46,580 nucleotides of DNA from Thermocrinis sp. (GCA_028276475.1 JAPYWH010000010.1:1-46580), one strand, 5' to 3'. Shown: positions 26,365-34,729, counted from the first letter of the stretch. A program made the numbers and translations. The notes: generated from the letters alone by a model not told the origin.

Positions 26365-27290
26365 AAACGGGCATAGTCTACGACAACATATATTTGGAGC
26401 ACAACGAAAAGGGGCATCCCGAAAACAAAGACAGGCTCATAAGCATAATGCAAGAGATAGAAAACAGAGGGCTTTTTAAGCATCTACAGAAGATCAAGCC
26501 AAGAAGGGCAACAGTGGAGGAGGTTAGCTTAAACCACGACATAAACTACATCCAAGAGATCCACGATTTTTGTGCCTCTGGAGGAGGGTATCTGGACCCA
26601 GACACCTACGCCAGTAATATGTCTTATGAGACTGCCCTATATGCAGTGGGTGGAGTGCTTGAGGGCATTGACCGGCTTTTTTCTGGGGAAGTATCTGCAG
26701 TCTTTTGTGCCCTAAGACCACCGGGGCATCACGCAGAAAGGTCAAGGGCTATGGGCTTTTGCATTTTTAACAACATAGCCATCGGCGCCCACTACCTGCT
26801 AAAAAAAGGCTTTGATAGGGTTTTCATAATAGACTTTGATGCCCATCACGGCAACGGCACCCAAAGGAGCTTCTACGAAGAGGACAGGGTCTTTTACTTT
26901 TCCACACACGAATATCCCTTTTATCCGGGCACCGGCTCTGCGGAAGAAAAGGGTATAGGAAAAGGCTACGGCTACACCTACAACGTGCCCTTGAGTGCGG
27001 GAACGGGGGACGCAGATTATGAGGACATATACACCAACCTGGTGCCCAAGCTCATTTACGAGTATTCCCCCCAATTTCTTTTGGTCTCCGCGGGCTACGA
27101 TATCCACAAAGATGATCCGCTAACCTTTTTGAACGTTAGCACACAGGGCGTGGCAAAGATCGTGGAAAGCATTCTAAAAACCGCCAAGAGAATGGACCTG
27201 CCCGTGCTTTTTGCCCTTGAGGGAGGCTACAACCTAAAAGCTTTAGGAGAATGTGCTGCAATAACCATTGAAAAAATGCTGGAGGCTTGA
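26361..27290 (+). CDS. Histone-deacetylase-family (AcuC-like) amidohydrolase
   Basis: The 309-residue protein belongs to the zinc-dependent HDAC/AcuC/AphA family. It has RPPGHHAERSRAMGFCIFNN with the catalytic His pair, and IIDFDAHHGNGTQRSFYED, whose Asp and His bind zinc. The second zinc Asp lies in SAGYDIHKDDP, and the substrate-side GGYNLKALG comes near the end. Bacterial relatives remove acetyl groups from proteins, polyamines or small molecules. Coupling to metK by ATGA might hint at polyamine metabolism, since SAM feeds spermidine synthesis, but this is inference. Acetyl-CoA synthetase control (AcuC) is the other common role. Confidence 0.93.
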   Translation: MKTGIVYDNIYLEHNEKGHPENKDRLISIMQEIENRGLFKHLQKIKPRRATVEEVSLNHDINYIQEIHDFCASGGGYLDPDTYASNMSYETALYAVGGVLEGIDRLFSGEVSAVFCALRPPGHHAERSRAMGFCIFNNIAIGAHYLLKKGFDRVFIIDFDAHHGNGTQRSFYEEDRVFYFSTHEYPFYPGTGSAEEKGIGKGYGYTYNVPLSAGTGDADYEDIYTNLVPKLIYEYSPQFLLVSAGYDIHKDDPLTFLNVSTQGVAKIVESILKTAKRMDLPVLFALEGGYNLKALGECAAITIEKMLEA

Positions 27291-27497
27291 ATGCTAAAAA
27301 GGGTTAAACACTATTTTTCTCAATTTCTATCCTTTGTGCTGGTAGCCTACGGCTTTTATCTGCTCTTCCTTTTACTCCTTGACACTTTTCTGAGAATAAA
27401 CAGAACCTTAGCATTTCCACTTTCCGCTTTTATAACCCTAACTTTAATTACCCTTACAGTCCTTTACTACATAAAGCACAGAAGGTTGCCCTTATAA
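27291..27497 (+). CDS. Small two-helix membrane protein
   Basis: The 68-residue protein starts one base after the deacetylase stop. It has a basic N-terminus (MLKRVKHYFSQ), a first membrane helix (about residues 12-32, FLSFVLVAYGFYLLFLLLLD) and a second (about 41-60), with a basic tail (IKHRRLPL). No family is recognised. It is the last gene of the metK unit; spacing suggests translational coupling. Real-gene status is supported by the tight junction and coherent membrane topology. Confidence 0.65.
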   Translation: MLKRVKHYFSQFLSFVLVAYGFYLLFLLLLDTFLRINRTLAFPLSAFITLTLITLTVLYYIKHRRLPL

Positions 27498-27544
27498 GAA
27501 CATTCAAAAATCCTTATATAAGCCCTTGTTATATGCACTATAAG
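27491..27544. promoter_or_regulatory. Three TATAAG-type elements upstream of the sox operon
   Basis: CTTATAAG (27491), the perfect palindrome CTTATATAAG (27513-27522) and CTATAAG (ending 27544) lie 22-24 bases apart, roughly two helical turns. They sit directly upstream of the sox operon promoter and could be an operator. Confidence 0.35.
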
Positions 27545-27576
27545 AAAAAATTAAGACAAAACCGCCGATCAGCGTG

Positions 27577-27582
27577 TATATT
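27577..27582 (+). promoter_or_regulatory. -10 box TATATT of the sox operon, near-leaderless
   Basis: TATATT ends eight bases before the ATG at 27591. AAGACA lies 17 bases further upstream (27554-27559) as a possible -35. There is no Shine-Dalgarno before the first gene. Confidence 0.5.
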
Positions 27583-27590
27583 TTTTTCTC

Positions 27591-28004
27591 ATGAGAAACA
27601 ATCTCATTAATGGTTTTTTCTTGGTGCTTTTTGCGTGGGTGGGCTTTGCCCTTGCAAATCCAGTAGAACAGACTATCCAAAGGGCGGTATCCGAGAATAA
27701 GCTAATAGCCTTCTACTTCAAAAGTCAGTTTTGCCCATACTGTTCTCAGGTAGAGGAATTTGTCTTCTCCGATGAAGAAGTGTCAAAAAAGCTAAGGAAC
27801 TTTCTATTTGTGGAACTGGACATTAGGTCGGAGGAGGGGAGCAAGTTGGCAAGAAGGTTTGGCGTGCCCGGAACCCCCACCCTTGTTATATACGACCCAA
27901 AGCAAGACAAGGTAGTCAGCCTTATCTTTGGTAGCAGACCCAAAGGAGACTACCTAAACGCCATAAACAGGGCTTGCAAACTTTACAGCATAAAAACCTG
28001 TTAG
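27591..28004 (+). CDS. Periplasmic thioredoxin-like protein (SoxW-like), first gene of the sox operon
   Basis: The 137-residue protein has a signal peptide (NGFFLVLFAWVGFALA). A thioredoxin fold follows, with active site FKSQFCPYCSQVEEFVF (CPYC) and the cis-Pro loop GVPGTPTLVIYDP. Its position directly before soxY suggests it keeps Sox proteins reduced, for example the SoxY swinging-arm cysteine, as SoxW is thought to do elsewhere. The CPYC dithiol would be reduced through a membrane CcdA/DsbD-like partner, which is not in the window. It ends 11 bases before the soxY ATG, with the soxY ribosome site in between. Confidence 0.87.
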   Translation: MRNNLINGFFLVLFAWVGFALANPVEQTIQRAVSENKLIAFYFKSQFCPYCSQVEEFVFSDEEVSKKLRNFLFVELDIRSEEGSKLARRFGVPGTPTLVIYDPKQDKVVSLIFGSRPKGDYLNAINRACKLYSIKTC

Positions 28005-28015
28005 GAGGTATAAAC

Positions 28016-28459
28016 ATGGACAGAAGAAAGTTTTTACTGCTCAGCGCAGTAGCAGTAGCGGGGTTTACCTTTGCCCCAGCCATCAAGCCCGCCTTTGCGG
28101 CTTCCAAGCTTGAAGAGGAAGTCAAAAAGAGGCTTGGAGTGGAACTAAATGCAATTAAAGAGATCGCAGAGATCAAGCTAACCGTTCCCACCATTGCGGA
28201 ATCTGGTGCCAATGTGCCCATCACCGTGGAGGCGGACATACCAGTAGACAAAGTGGAAAGGCTCTGGGTCTTTGTGGACAAAAACCCTACTCCTTGGATA
28301 GCGGATGTGAAATTCACACCCCAAAATGGACAGGTGTTCCTATCCACAAGGATCAAAATGGGAGAGACCTCTAATGTTAGGGCTATTTTGCAACTAAAGG
28401 ATGGCACCTTTGTAATGGCAACCAAGGAGGTTAAGGTAACTGCCGGTGGTTGCGGATAA
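28016..28459 (+). CDS. soxY: Thiosulfate-oxidation carrier protein SoxY
   Basis: The ATG at 28016 is used: TTAGGAGG stands upstream and the product then starts MDRRKFLLLSAVAVAGF, a twin-arginine signal. The 147-residue protein ends TAGGCG, the C-terminal swinging-arm motif whose Cys carries the sulfur intermediates (family consensus GGCGG; here the second terminal Gly is absent). It forms the SoxYZ carrier complex in the periplasm with the next gene. Sulfur is loaded by SoxXA and sulfate released by SoxB. Confidence 0.96.
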   Translation: MDRRKFLLLSAVAVAGFTFAPAIKPAFAASKLEEEVKKRLGVELNAIKEIAEIKLTVPTIAESGANVPITVEADIPVDKVERLWVFVDKNPTPWIADVKFTPQNGQVFLSTRIKMGETSNVRAILQLKDGTFVMATKEVKVTAGGCG

Positions 28460-28500
28460 CACAAGCTAACAAACTAAAAATTCTATAAAGGAGGTGTTCA

Positions 28501-28827
28501 ATGGCTACAGGAACAGCTATAGTCCGTGTGCCAAAAGAAGCACAAAAGGGACAAGTTATTAGGGTGCAAATGGTCATCACCCACCCTATGACACCCACAA
28601 GGAGGGACCCACAGACTGGTCAGGAGATCCCGGGACATTATATAACCAAGCTCCAGCTCTTTTACAACGACCAGCTTGTAAGCGAGATGAACATGGGAGG
28701 AGGTGTTAGCGCCAACCCGTTCATAGCTTTGCCTTTAAAGGTAGAGAGCGCTGGAGTGATAAAGATCGTTTATGAAGACAACAAGGGTGGAAAGTGGGAA
28801 AAGACTGCGGAGATAACCGTTAAATAA
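28501..28827 (+). CDS. soxZ: SoxYZ complex subunit SoxZ
   Basis: The 108-residue protein is an immunoglobulin-like beta sandwich. VRVPKEAQKGQVIRVQMVI and the THPM...GHYITKLQLFYNDQ segment are typical of SoxZ. It has no signal peptide, as usual, because it is exported with SoxY through the Tat system. A strong ATAAAGGAGGTG site precedes the ATG. It sits 41 bases after soxY and 13 before soxA. Confidence 0.96.
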   Translation: MATGTAIVRVPKEAQKGQVIRVQMVITHPMTPTRRDPQTGQEIPGHYITKLQLFYNDQLVSEMNMGGGVSANPFIALPLKVESAGVIKIVYEDNKGGKWEKTAEITVK

Positions 28828-28840
28828 GGAGGGAGAAACC

Positions 28841-29674
28841 ATGAGAAAAATACTTCTGACCTCCGCGGTTTTTGGGCTCGCTTGTGCGGGCTTTTTGGGC
28901 TACCAAACCGTTAAAGCCCAGGATCAAGAGCTGTCTCCCGAAGAGGAGATAAGGCTTGTGCAGGAGTTCAACAGGATGATGGCGGAGGGAATAAACCCCG
29001 GTGAGATATGGGCGGAGATGGGCAAGGAAGCCTTCAAGAAATACAACCTTGATAAGTGCGACTTTGGGCTTGGACCGGGTAAAATAGAGGGTGCATTGGC
29101 GCAGCTACCGAGGTATTTCCCCGATGCCAAAAGGGTGATGGACCTTGAAACTAGGATCGGTTGGTGCCTTCAGCAGTATGCGGGCATGACGCCAGAACAG
29201 GTTAAAAAATTTGCCAAACAGTGTTGGGGCAAAAGCCAATGCATGGGCGAATACGACGCCATAGTTATGTATGTGTCTATGGCTTCTAACGGTCAAAAGA
29301 TCAACGTTAATCTCAAGGACCCACAAGTTAGGCGTATGTATGAGATAGGTAAGCAGATTTACTACGCAAGGCTTGGACCTTGGGATTTTAACTGTGCCAC
29401 CTGCCACGCGGGGCAAAAGGAAGCTAGAATAAGGGCGACAAAGCTCTGGAGTGCGGACAGACCCGGAGAAGCAGGACAGGCAGTATCCATATTCCCAAAG
29501 TATTTGGTGCGGTGGTCTCAGCCCGTGACCATGCACTACAGGTATGCGGAGTGTATAAGACAGATGAGATGGCCCACCTTTGAACCCCACTCAGACTTGG
29601 CGGTTGCACTGTCTGCCTTTTTGTATGGCACCGCCAACGGCACTGAGATAAAAGTTCCGGGCATAGGGAGGTGA
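28841..29674 (+). CDS. soxA: SoxA cytochrome c subunit of SoxXA, single-heme type
   Basis: The 277-residue precursor has a signal peptide (ILLTSAVFGLACAGFLGY). SoxXA joins thiosulfate to the SoxY cysteine. Only one CxxCH heme site is present (FNCATCHAGQ, about residue 186). The other heme site of diheme SoxA proteins is represented by CDF, GWCLQQY and a CWGKSQC segment without CxxCH. The catalytic Cys that becomes the heme ligand/persulfide is in AECIRQMRWP (about residue 236). This matches single-heme SoxA proteins known from some sulfur oxidisers. GGAGGGAG precedes the start. Confidence 0.95.
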   Translation: MRKILLTSAVFGLACAGFLGYQTVKAQDQELSPEEEIRLVQEFNRMMAEGINPGEIWAEMGKEAFKKYNLDKCDFGLGPGKIEGALAQLPRYFPDAKRVMDLETRIGWCLQQYAGMTPEQVKKFAKQCWGKSQCMGEYDAIVMYVSMASNGQKINVNLKDPQVRRMYEIGKQIYYARLGPWDFNCATCHAGQKEARIRATKLWSADRPGEAGQAVSIFPKYLVRWSQPVTMHYRYAECIRQMRWPTFEPHSDLAVALSAFLYGTANGTEIKVPGIGR

Positions 29675-29677
29675 GAG

Positions 29678-30352
29678 ATGAAGAAGGTACTGTTTTTGGG
29701 ACTTTTAGCCATTGGTTTGGTTGGTATTTCTCCCGCCCAACAGAAAAAGCAACCCACCAAAAAAGAGGCTGGAGTAAAGCCAGAAGAGGTTAGGCGGGTG
29801 CTACTCTCCGGCTTTGAACAGGACCCAAAGTTCCTATGGAAGTTAGAGCAAGACGAATCCCAAAGGATATGCTCCCAGTATCCCTCAATGGAAGCAATGC
29901 CCGCCCAAGCAGTCCAAAAGGTTATAGAGCTTGAGAACAAGAATATAACCTATCCTCAGTGGGGCATCGCTTGGGGAGATTGGAAAGAGGGTAAAAAACT
30001 GGTGGATAACCCAAGGGGTGGAAGGTATGCAAGTTATGGTTTTTCCGATAAACCTACCGACAAGGGCGGGAACTGCTACGCCTGCCACCTTATAGAGAAG
30101 GGCGTTCCCGGTGGGACCATGGGACCACAGCTCACGGGTTATGGAAAAAGGTATGGCATAACCAAAGAGAACATGAACAGTCCTGAGGGTTTGGAAAAGC
30201 TAAAGACGGTTTATAAGATCGTTTATAACTCTTGGCATGCATTTCCCTGCTCCGCTATGCCCCGGTTTGGCTATCATGGATCACTATCTCCCGAGGATGT
30301 TATGAACATAGCTACGTACCTTTTACATCCTGAATCGCCCGTTAATAAGTAA
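29678..30352 (+). CDS. soxX: SoxX cytochrome c subunit of SoxXA
   Basis: The 224-residue precursor has a signal peptide (VLFLGLLAIGLVGISPAQ). A single heme site is GGNCYACHLIEKG, about residue 134, and the distal Met ligand is probably in CSAMPRFGYHG near residue 195. The segment MGPQLTGYGKRYG is typical of SoxX. It is longer than minimal SoxX because about 100 residues precede the heme domain, a longer form that occurs in the family. It begins three bases after soxA and forms the SoxXA heterodimer in the periplasm. Confidence 0.94.
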   Translation: MKKVLFLGLLAIGLVGISPAQQKKQPTKKEAGVKPEEVRRVLLSGFEQDPKFLWKLEQDESQRICSQYPSMEAMPAQAVQKVIELENKNITYPQWGIAWGDWKEGKKLVDNPRGGRYASYGFSDKPTDKGGNCYACHLIEKGVPGGTMGPQLTGYGKRYGITKENMNSPEGLEKLKTVYKIVYNSWHAFPCSAMPRFGYHGSLSPEDVMNIATYLLHPESPVNK

Positions 30353-30398
30353 AAACTTGGGGGCTATGCCCCTTTACATTTTTATTAGGAGGGAAAAA

Positions 30399-32129
30399 AT
30401 GCTATCAAGAAGGGAACTACTCGGATACTCGGCGGTAATAGCCCTTGGCTTTAGTGGGCTGTCTTTTGGTAAAAAGCCGAGCTTTGAAAGGCTTTTGGAT
30501 ACTAAGCCCTACGGTAATGTGTCTTTGGTCTTTACTTCAGACATCCACGGGCACCTAAAGCCCGTCTATTTCCCCGAGCCCATGAATCTTATTGTCCCCG
30601 AGAACCTAAAGGGAACACCCGGCTTTTTGGCAGGTATGGACTTTCTCAAGTATTACAACCTAAAGCCCAACACCCTGGAAGCGTACACCATGACCTGCAT
30701 GGGCTTTTTGAGGTTAGCCAGGGAGTATGGGAAAACGGGCGGTGCTCCCCAGATGGCAACGGTTATAAAAACTTTGGTCAATCAGAGGGGAAGGGACAGA
30801 TGCCTAATACTTGACGGTGGAGACACTTGGGTGACCTCTGGCATAGCCCTAAAAACCGACGGAATGGCAATAGTGGATTGGCTAAACTACGTGGGCTACG
30901 AATACATTGTTGCCCACTGGGATGTGACGGTAGGAAAGGAAAAGTTTTTGGAGATCGTCAATAAACACTTAAAGGCTAAGTTTATCTCTTACAACATAAC
31001 CGACGATACCTTTGGGGACCTCATATTCCCACCCTACGACGTAAGAGAAGTTAATGGGGTGAAGGTAGGCATTATAGGAAGCTCTTTCCCATTTACTCCC
31101 TTGGCAAACCCGAGGGTTTATACGGAAGGCTGGCGTTTTGGCGTAAGACCTGAGGAACTACAGAACTATGTGAACGAACTCAGGGAAAAGCACAAGGTAG
31201 ACCTGGTGGTGCTACTTTCCCACGACGGCTTACCCCTGGATATAGCCCTTATGAAGATGGTGAAGGGTATAGATGTGGTAATCTCTGGGCACACCCACGA
31301 TGTAACGCCCACTCCGGTAAAGGTGGGAGATACGCTAATTGTCTCCCCCGGAAGCCACGGAAAGTTCGTGGGGGTGATGGACCTGGAGGTGAGAAACAAA
31401 AGGTTGGTGGGCTATAGGTTCAAGCTTACTCCCATTCTTGCGGATGTTGTCCCAGAAGACAAGGGTGCTAAGGAGCTTGTGCAAAAATGGTATAAACCTT
31501 ACGAAAAGGAGTTCAACGAAGTTATAGCTACCACAAGGACGTTCCTCTACAAGAGGGACACCCTATACAGCACTTGGGATAGGCTCATAGGCGAAGCCTT
31601 GGCGGACTACTTCCACGGTGTGGATGCGGTAATGAGCTTGGATGTGGCCACCTCCCCCGGCTACAGGTGGGGACCGGCGGTTTTACCAAACAGTCCCGTA
31701 AGGGTTGAGGATGTTTATAATGTGCTCGGAATTACCTATCCTCAAGTATTCTTGCTCAAAAGGAAAGGCAAAGACCTTTTGGCGCTCTGGGAGGATGTGG
31801 CGGACAATGTGTTTAATCCCAATCCTTTATACCAACAAGGTGGAGATATGTCAAGGATATACGGCGTAGAGTATGAGCTAAAGGTAAATGCCAAACAGGG
31901 AGAGCGTATCAGGAATGTAAGGATCAAGGGCAAGCCTTTGGAAGAAAACAAAGAATACTTGGTGGCTGTCTATGGAGGACCACCCCCACCCGGAGTGCAA
32001 CCAGAGAAGGCGGACATAAGGGAGATCGTGATAAACTACATTAAAAAGAAGAAGGAGTTGGTGGTGGAAAGAAAGCCCAACGTGAAGGTTTTAGACCACC
32101 CTTACAACACAGACTGCTTCTGGAGGTAA
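30399..32129 (+). CDS. soxB: SoxB dimanganese sulfate thiohydrolase
   Basis: The ATG at 30399 is used: AGGAGGG precedes it, and the product begins MLSRRELLGYSAVIALGF, a twin-arginine signal. An earlier ATG at 30357 lacks a ribosome site. The 576-residue enzyme hydrolyses sulfonate from the SoxY cysteine. Metal-binding motifs: TSDIHGHLKP (about residue 46), LILDGGDTW (about 138), VISGHTHDVTP (about 293). The C-terminal 5'-nucleotidase-like domain follows with YDGVD-equivalent segments. The gene order Y-Z-A-X-B is standard. Confidence 0.96.
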   Translation: MLSRRELLGYSAVIALGFSGLSFGKKPSFERLLDTKPYGNVSLVFTSDIHGHLKPVYFPEPMNLIVPENLKGTPGFLAGMDFLKYYNLKPNTLEAYTMTCMGFLRLAREYGKTGGAPQMATVIKTLVNQRGRDRCLILDGGDTWVTSGIALKTDGMAIVDWLNYVGYEYIVAHWDVTVGKEKFLEIVNKHLKAKFISYNITDDTFGDLIFPPYDVREVNGVKVGIIGSSFPFTPLANPRVYTEGWRFGVRPEELQNYVNELREKHKVDLVVLLSHDGLPLDIALMKMVKGIDVVISGHTHDVTPTPVKVGDTLIVSPGSHGKFVGVMDLEVRNKRLVGYRFKLTPILADVVPEDKGAKELVQKWYKPYEKEFNEVIATTRTFLYKRDTLYSTWDRLIGEALADYFHGVDAVMSLDVATSPGYRWGPAVLPNSPVRVEDVYNVLGITYPQVFLLKRKGKDLLALWEDVADNVFNPNPLYQQGGDMSRIYGVEYELKVNAKQGERIRNVRIKGKPLEENKEYLVAVYGGPPPPGVQPEKADIREIVINYIKKKKELVVERKPNVKVLDHPYNTDCFWR

Positions 32130-32133
32130 AAAA

Positions 32134-33018
32134 ATGGCAAAGTTTCTCGTTCTTCTCCTCTCCCTCTTTTTCTTTTCCTTTGGGATGGACCCAATAAAGG
32201 TGATGTATCTTACCTACCCTCTGAAGGAAAGGGACTTCAAGAAGGCGGTGGATGATGTAAAAAAAGGAATGGAGGAAAAGGGAATAAAGGTTATAAGGGT
32301 CCTTACCATATCCGACGCCATAAGGGCAAGGGGCTCTGGGGACTTTCCTAACTACTATGTGATCTTTGGCTGTGAAATGCCAGAGATGAAAAGCATCCTC
32401 CTTAAGGCGCCTGCCCTCAGCAATGTGGTGCCCTGTAGCGTAGCGGTGCATCAGTCAAAGGATGGAAAGATCTACGCAACCCTGATAAACGAAAATGTTT
32501 TTCTCTCTAAGTATGGCAACAGGCTAACCAAAGAGGAAAGGTTGGCAGTAAGCAAAACCTATGAACAGCTTAGGGCGACTCTCTCCGAAAAAAGCGGGAA
32601 AAAGCTAAAGACGGTTAGAGTGCCCCCACCAAAGGAGGAGCTTGTGTATGAAGAGGAGGTAAAGGGCTTAGGATATGATGAGTTTAAAACACTCTTCAAA
32701 ACCTCCTTGGACGGGGCAAACATGAACGTGCTGGATGTGATAGAGGTATCCAAAGAGAGCCCCAAGTTTTCCATATTCTTGGCGTGCAATCTCTCTTACG
32801 GGGAGGCTATCCTTAAGGATGTTCCTCAGTTTGGCACTTTGGCACCCTGCCGGGTCTATACCTACGAAAAGCCTAACGGAACGGTGGGCGTGGGCTACAT
32901 AAACATTCCGTTCCTCCTCCAAACCTACAGCAAGCACCTCAAAGAGGACAAGGCAAACATCTTCCGCAGGGCAGACCAAGACATAAAATCTGCCATAAAG
33001 GAGGCAAAGGGTGAGTAG
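32134..33018 (+). CDS. Secreted protein with two DUF302 domains
   Basis: The 294-residue protein has a signal peptide (MAKFLVLLLSLFFFSFG). Two homologous halves follow. The first contains YVIFGCEMPEMKSILLKAP and NVVPCSVAVHQSKDGK; the second FSIFLACNLSYGEAILKDVP and GTLAPCRVYTYEKPNGT. Each half therefore has the same pair of Cys about 20-22 residues apart, matching the DUF302 fold, likely from an internal duplication. DUF302 has no known enzyme activity; four placed Cys in the periplasm suggest sulfur, heme or metal handling. It lies between soxB and the MBL gene with four- and eight-base junctions, so it belongs to the sox operon. Confidence 0.85.
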   Translation: MAKFLVLLLSLFFFSFGMDPIKVMYLTYPLKERDFKKAVDDVKKGMEEKGIKVIRVLTISDAIRARGSGDFPNYYVIFGCEMPEMKSILLKAPALSNVVPCSVAVHQSKDGKIYATLINENVFLSKYGNRLTKEERLAVSKTYEQLRATLSEKSGKKLKTVRVPPPKEELVYEEEVKGLGYDEFKTLFKTSLDGANMNVLDVIEVSKESPKFSIFLACNLSYGEAILKDVPQFGTLAPCRVYTYEKPNGTVGVGYINIPFLLQTYSKHLKEDKANIFRRADQDIKSAIKEAKGE

Positions 33019-33981
33019 GCTTTTTAGCCTACTGCTCCTTTTTCTTTCTATATCTTTTGCAGTTCCAAAACATGTTAAGGAAACTTTAAAGGAGCTTAGC
33101 CCTGGTATATACGGGGTTTTTGGTGTTTATGAACAGGTAAGTCCAAAAACAGAGGCTTTATATCCAACGCCTACTTTATCACCACAAGGGATGGAGTTAT
33201 AGTCTTTGATGCCCTCAGCACTTACAAACTGGGAAAAGAGCTCGTAGAGACCGTCCAGACAAAGACCAGAAAGCCCATAAAGTATTTGATCCTATCCCAC
33301 TATCACACAGACCACTTTTACGGAGCAAAAGCCTTTAAAGAAAAAGGAGCCATCATCATAGCCCATCCCTATGCCTTGGAATATTTGGGTAGTGATGAAG
33401 CCCAAAGGATGTTCAACGCAAGGTTGGGCGTGCTCGGAAAGGACTTAATGGAGGGTACTGTGCAAACAGCCCCAGACCTTTTGGTAGATAAAAGCTTGGT
33501 GATCCTATTGGGAGGAGAACGGTTTGAAGTCCATCACTGGTGTAAGGCGCATACCAATGGAGATTTGGTGCTTTGGGTTCCATCAAAGAAGGTTCTCATA
33601 TCCGGGGACATAGTCTTTGGTGGAAGGGTGCCCTTCCTCGGCTCGGGTAATTCCAAAAGTTGGATAGAATGCTTGGACAAGATCCTTGGGTTGGAGCCAG
33701 AAGTTCTACCCATAGGTCATGGAGAGCCTCTCTTTGGAAAGGAAAACATCAAAAGGCAGGTAGCGTGGACCAAAAAATACATCCAAGACATAAGGAGCGT
33801 GGTGAGAAAGCTTTACGAAGAGGGATTAAGCGTGGAAGAGGTTCGTGCAAAAGCCAGCGAAGAGATGCTAAAGATAGACCCAGCTTATTCCCAATTACCC
33901 GTTTTCTTTGATGTTAATCCGGTTAATGCCTATCACCTTTACTTTGAGATAGAGAGGGAAGCGCTCTTTGAAAGCAAATAA
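33011..33981 (+). pseudogene. MBL-fold hydrolase (SoxH-like), interrupted by a -1 frameshift
   Basis: Two frames together form one gene. It begins at GTG 33011 (MSRLFSLLLLFLSISFAVPK, a signal peptide), runs in frame to about 33145, and continues in another frame from there to 33981 (NRGFISNAYFITTRDG, VIVFDALSTYKLGKEL, then LSHYHTDHFYGA with the HxHxDH zinc motif). The shift is at five A (33145-33149); six A would restore one 323-residue frame reading VSPKNRGF, matching the paralog at 37912 (LENRGFMSNAF). The remaining zinc residues (ISGDIVFGG, IGHGEPLFG) are intact. It may be a sequencing error in a homopolymer, a decayed gene, or a slippage site. The intact family acts near quinoprotein or sulfur metabolism. 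Confidence 0.88.
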
Positions 33982-33982
33982 T

Positions 33983-34462
33983 TTAGTTCAGCATTGCCAG
34001 TATTTGATGCCTTAGAATGTGGGCTGGTCTATAGTCTGGGGCGATCTTGATGGCGGTTTCCAGCTCCTGCAGGGCGTCCTTGAACATACCCTTTGCCAGA
34101 TAGACGCGGGCAAGGTTTATGTGTGGATAGTGCCTTGGTTCATAATTTTTGGCGGTTATAGCCTTTTTCAGCCAAGGAATAGCGTCGTCATACCTTCCCA
34201 AGGCAATAAGGTATGAGCCTATATCGTTGTAAGGGTTGCCAAAATCTGGGTCCAGTTCTATAGCCTTCAAGCACAGTTCTATGGCGGTTTCGTAATCTCC
34301 CTTCATGCTGTATGCCCAACCCATAAAGGTGTATGCTTGGGCAGTTGGGTAAATCTCCGCGGACTTTTCGTAAAGTTCTATTGCCTTATCAAGCTCGCCA
34401 GTCATATGGAGTATGTAAGCCTTCTGAAATAGTTCTTCCGCAGACCTCTTCAGGTCTTCCAT
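33983..34462 (-). CDS. TPR-repeat protein
   Basis: The 159-residue protein consists of about four tetratricopeptide repeats: KAYILHMTGELDKAIELYEK, TFMGWAYSMKGDYETAIELC, NDIGSYLIALGRYDDAIPWL and INLARVYLAKGMFKDALQEL. Such solenoids bind partner proteins. No signal peptide is present, so it is cytoplasmic. It stands alone, convergent with the sox operon at a one-base gap. A good ribosome site (AAGGAGGAG) and a TTGTAA-17-TATATT promoter precede it. Confidence 0.9.
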   Translation of the reverse strand: MEDLKRSAEELFQKAYILHMTGELDKAIELYEKSAEIYPTAQAYTFMGWAYSMKGDYETAIELCLKAIELDPDFGNPYNDIGSYLIALGRYDDAIPWLKKAITAKNYEPRHYPHINLARVYLAKGMFKDALQELETAIKIAPDYRPAHILRHQILAMLN

Positions 34463-34484
34463 GTTTACTCCTCCTTCTGGATTA

Positions 34485-34513
34485 AATATAATCTGGCTAA
34501 TAAAATTTTACAA
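34485..34513 (-). promoter_or_regulatory. Promoter TTGTAA-17-TATATT of the TPR gene
   Basis: On the minus strand TTGTAA (34513-34508) and TATATT (34490-34485) are 17 bases apart. The -10 box lies 22 bases before the ATG, with AAGGAGGAG between, so this is a normal leadered start. Confidence 0.6.
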
Positions 34514-34729
34514 TAGGAAACTAAAATATCTCCAAAGCGTAAAAGCCCAGCTACCACCCTTTCACCAGATGGGTGTTAAACTGTTAAGCTGACAAGTGCG
34601 CATATGTATGTGGAAAAACTCTTAAGGGAGGGCGTTTTATAGTTCTAACAAGAAAGGGGGCAAAAGCACCCAGTTAGGTTCAGGTTTTGGAGTTGTTTAT
34701 GGGCAGTAAGATGGTTAAAAATTAAATTT

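Noticed and set aside
27974-28015. An earlier start for SoxY at 27974.
   Set aside because: It would lie in the thioredoxin-like gene; the ATG at 28016 has AGGAGG and gives a proper Tat signal at the N-terminus.
33145-33151. Programmed -1 ribosomal frameshift in the MBL gene.
   Set aside because: The site (CCA AAA ACA) is not a classical X-XXY-YYZ slippery heptamer and I saw no clear downstream pseudoknot; a lost A is the simpler explanation.
34463-34729. Gap of about 267 bases before the sirtuin gene, inspected for a tRNA or small RNA.
   Set aside because: Apart from the TPR-gene promoter and a five-pair CACCC/GGGTG hairpin I found nothing with clear structure.
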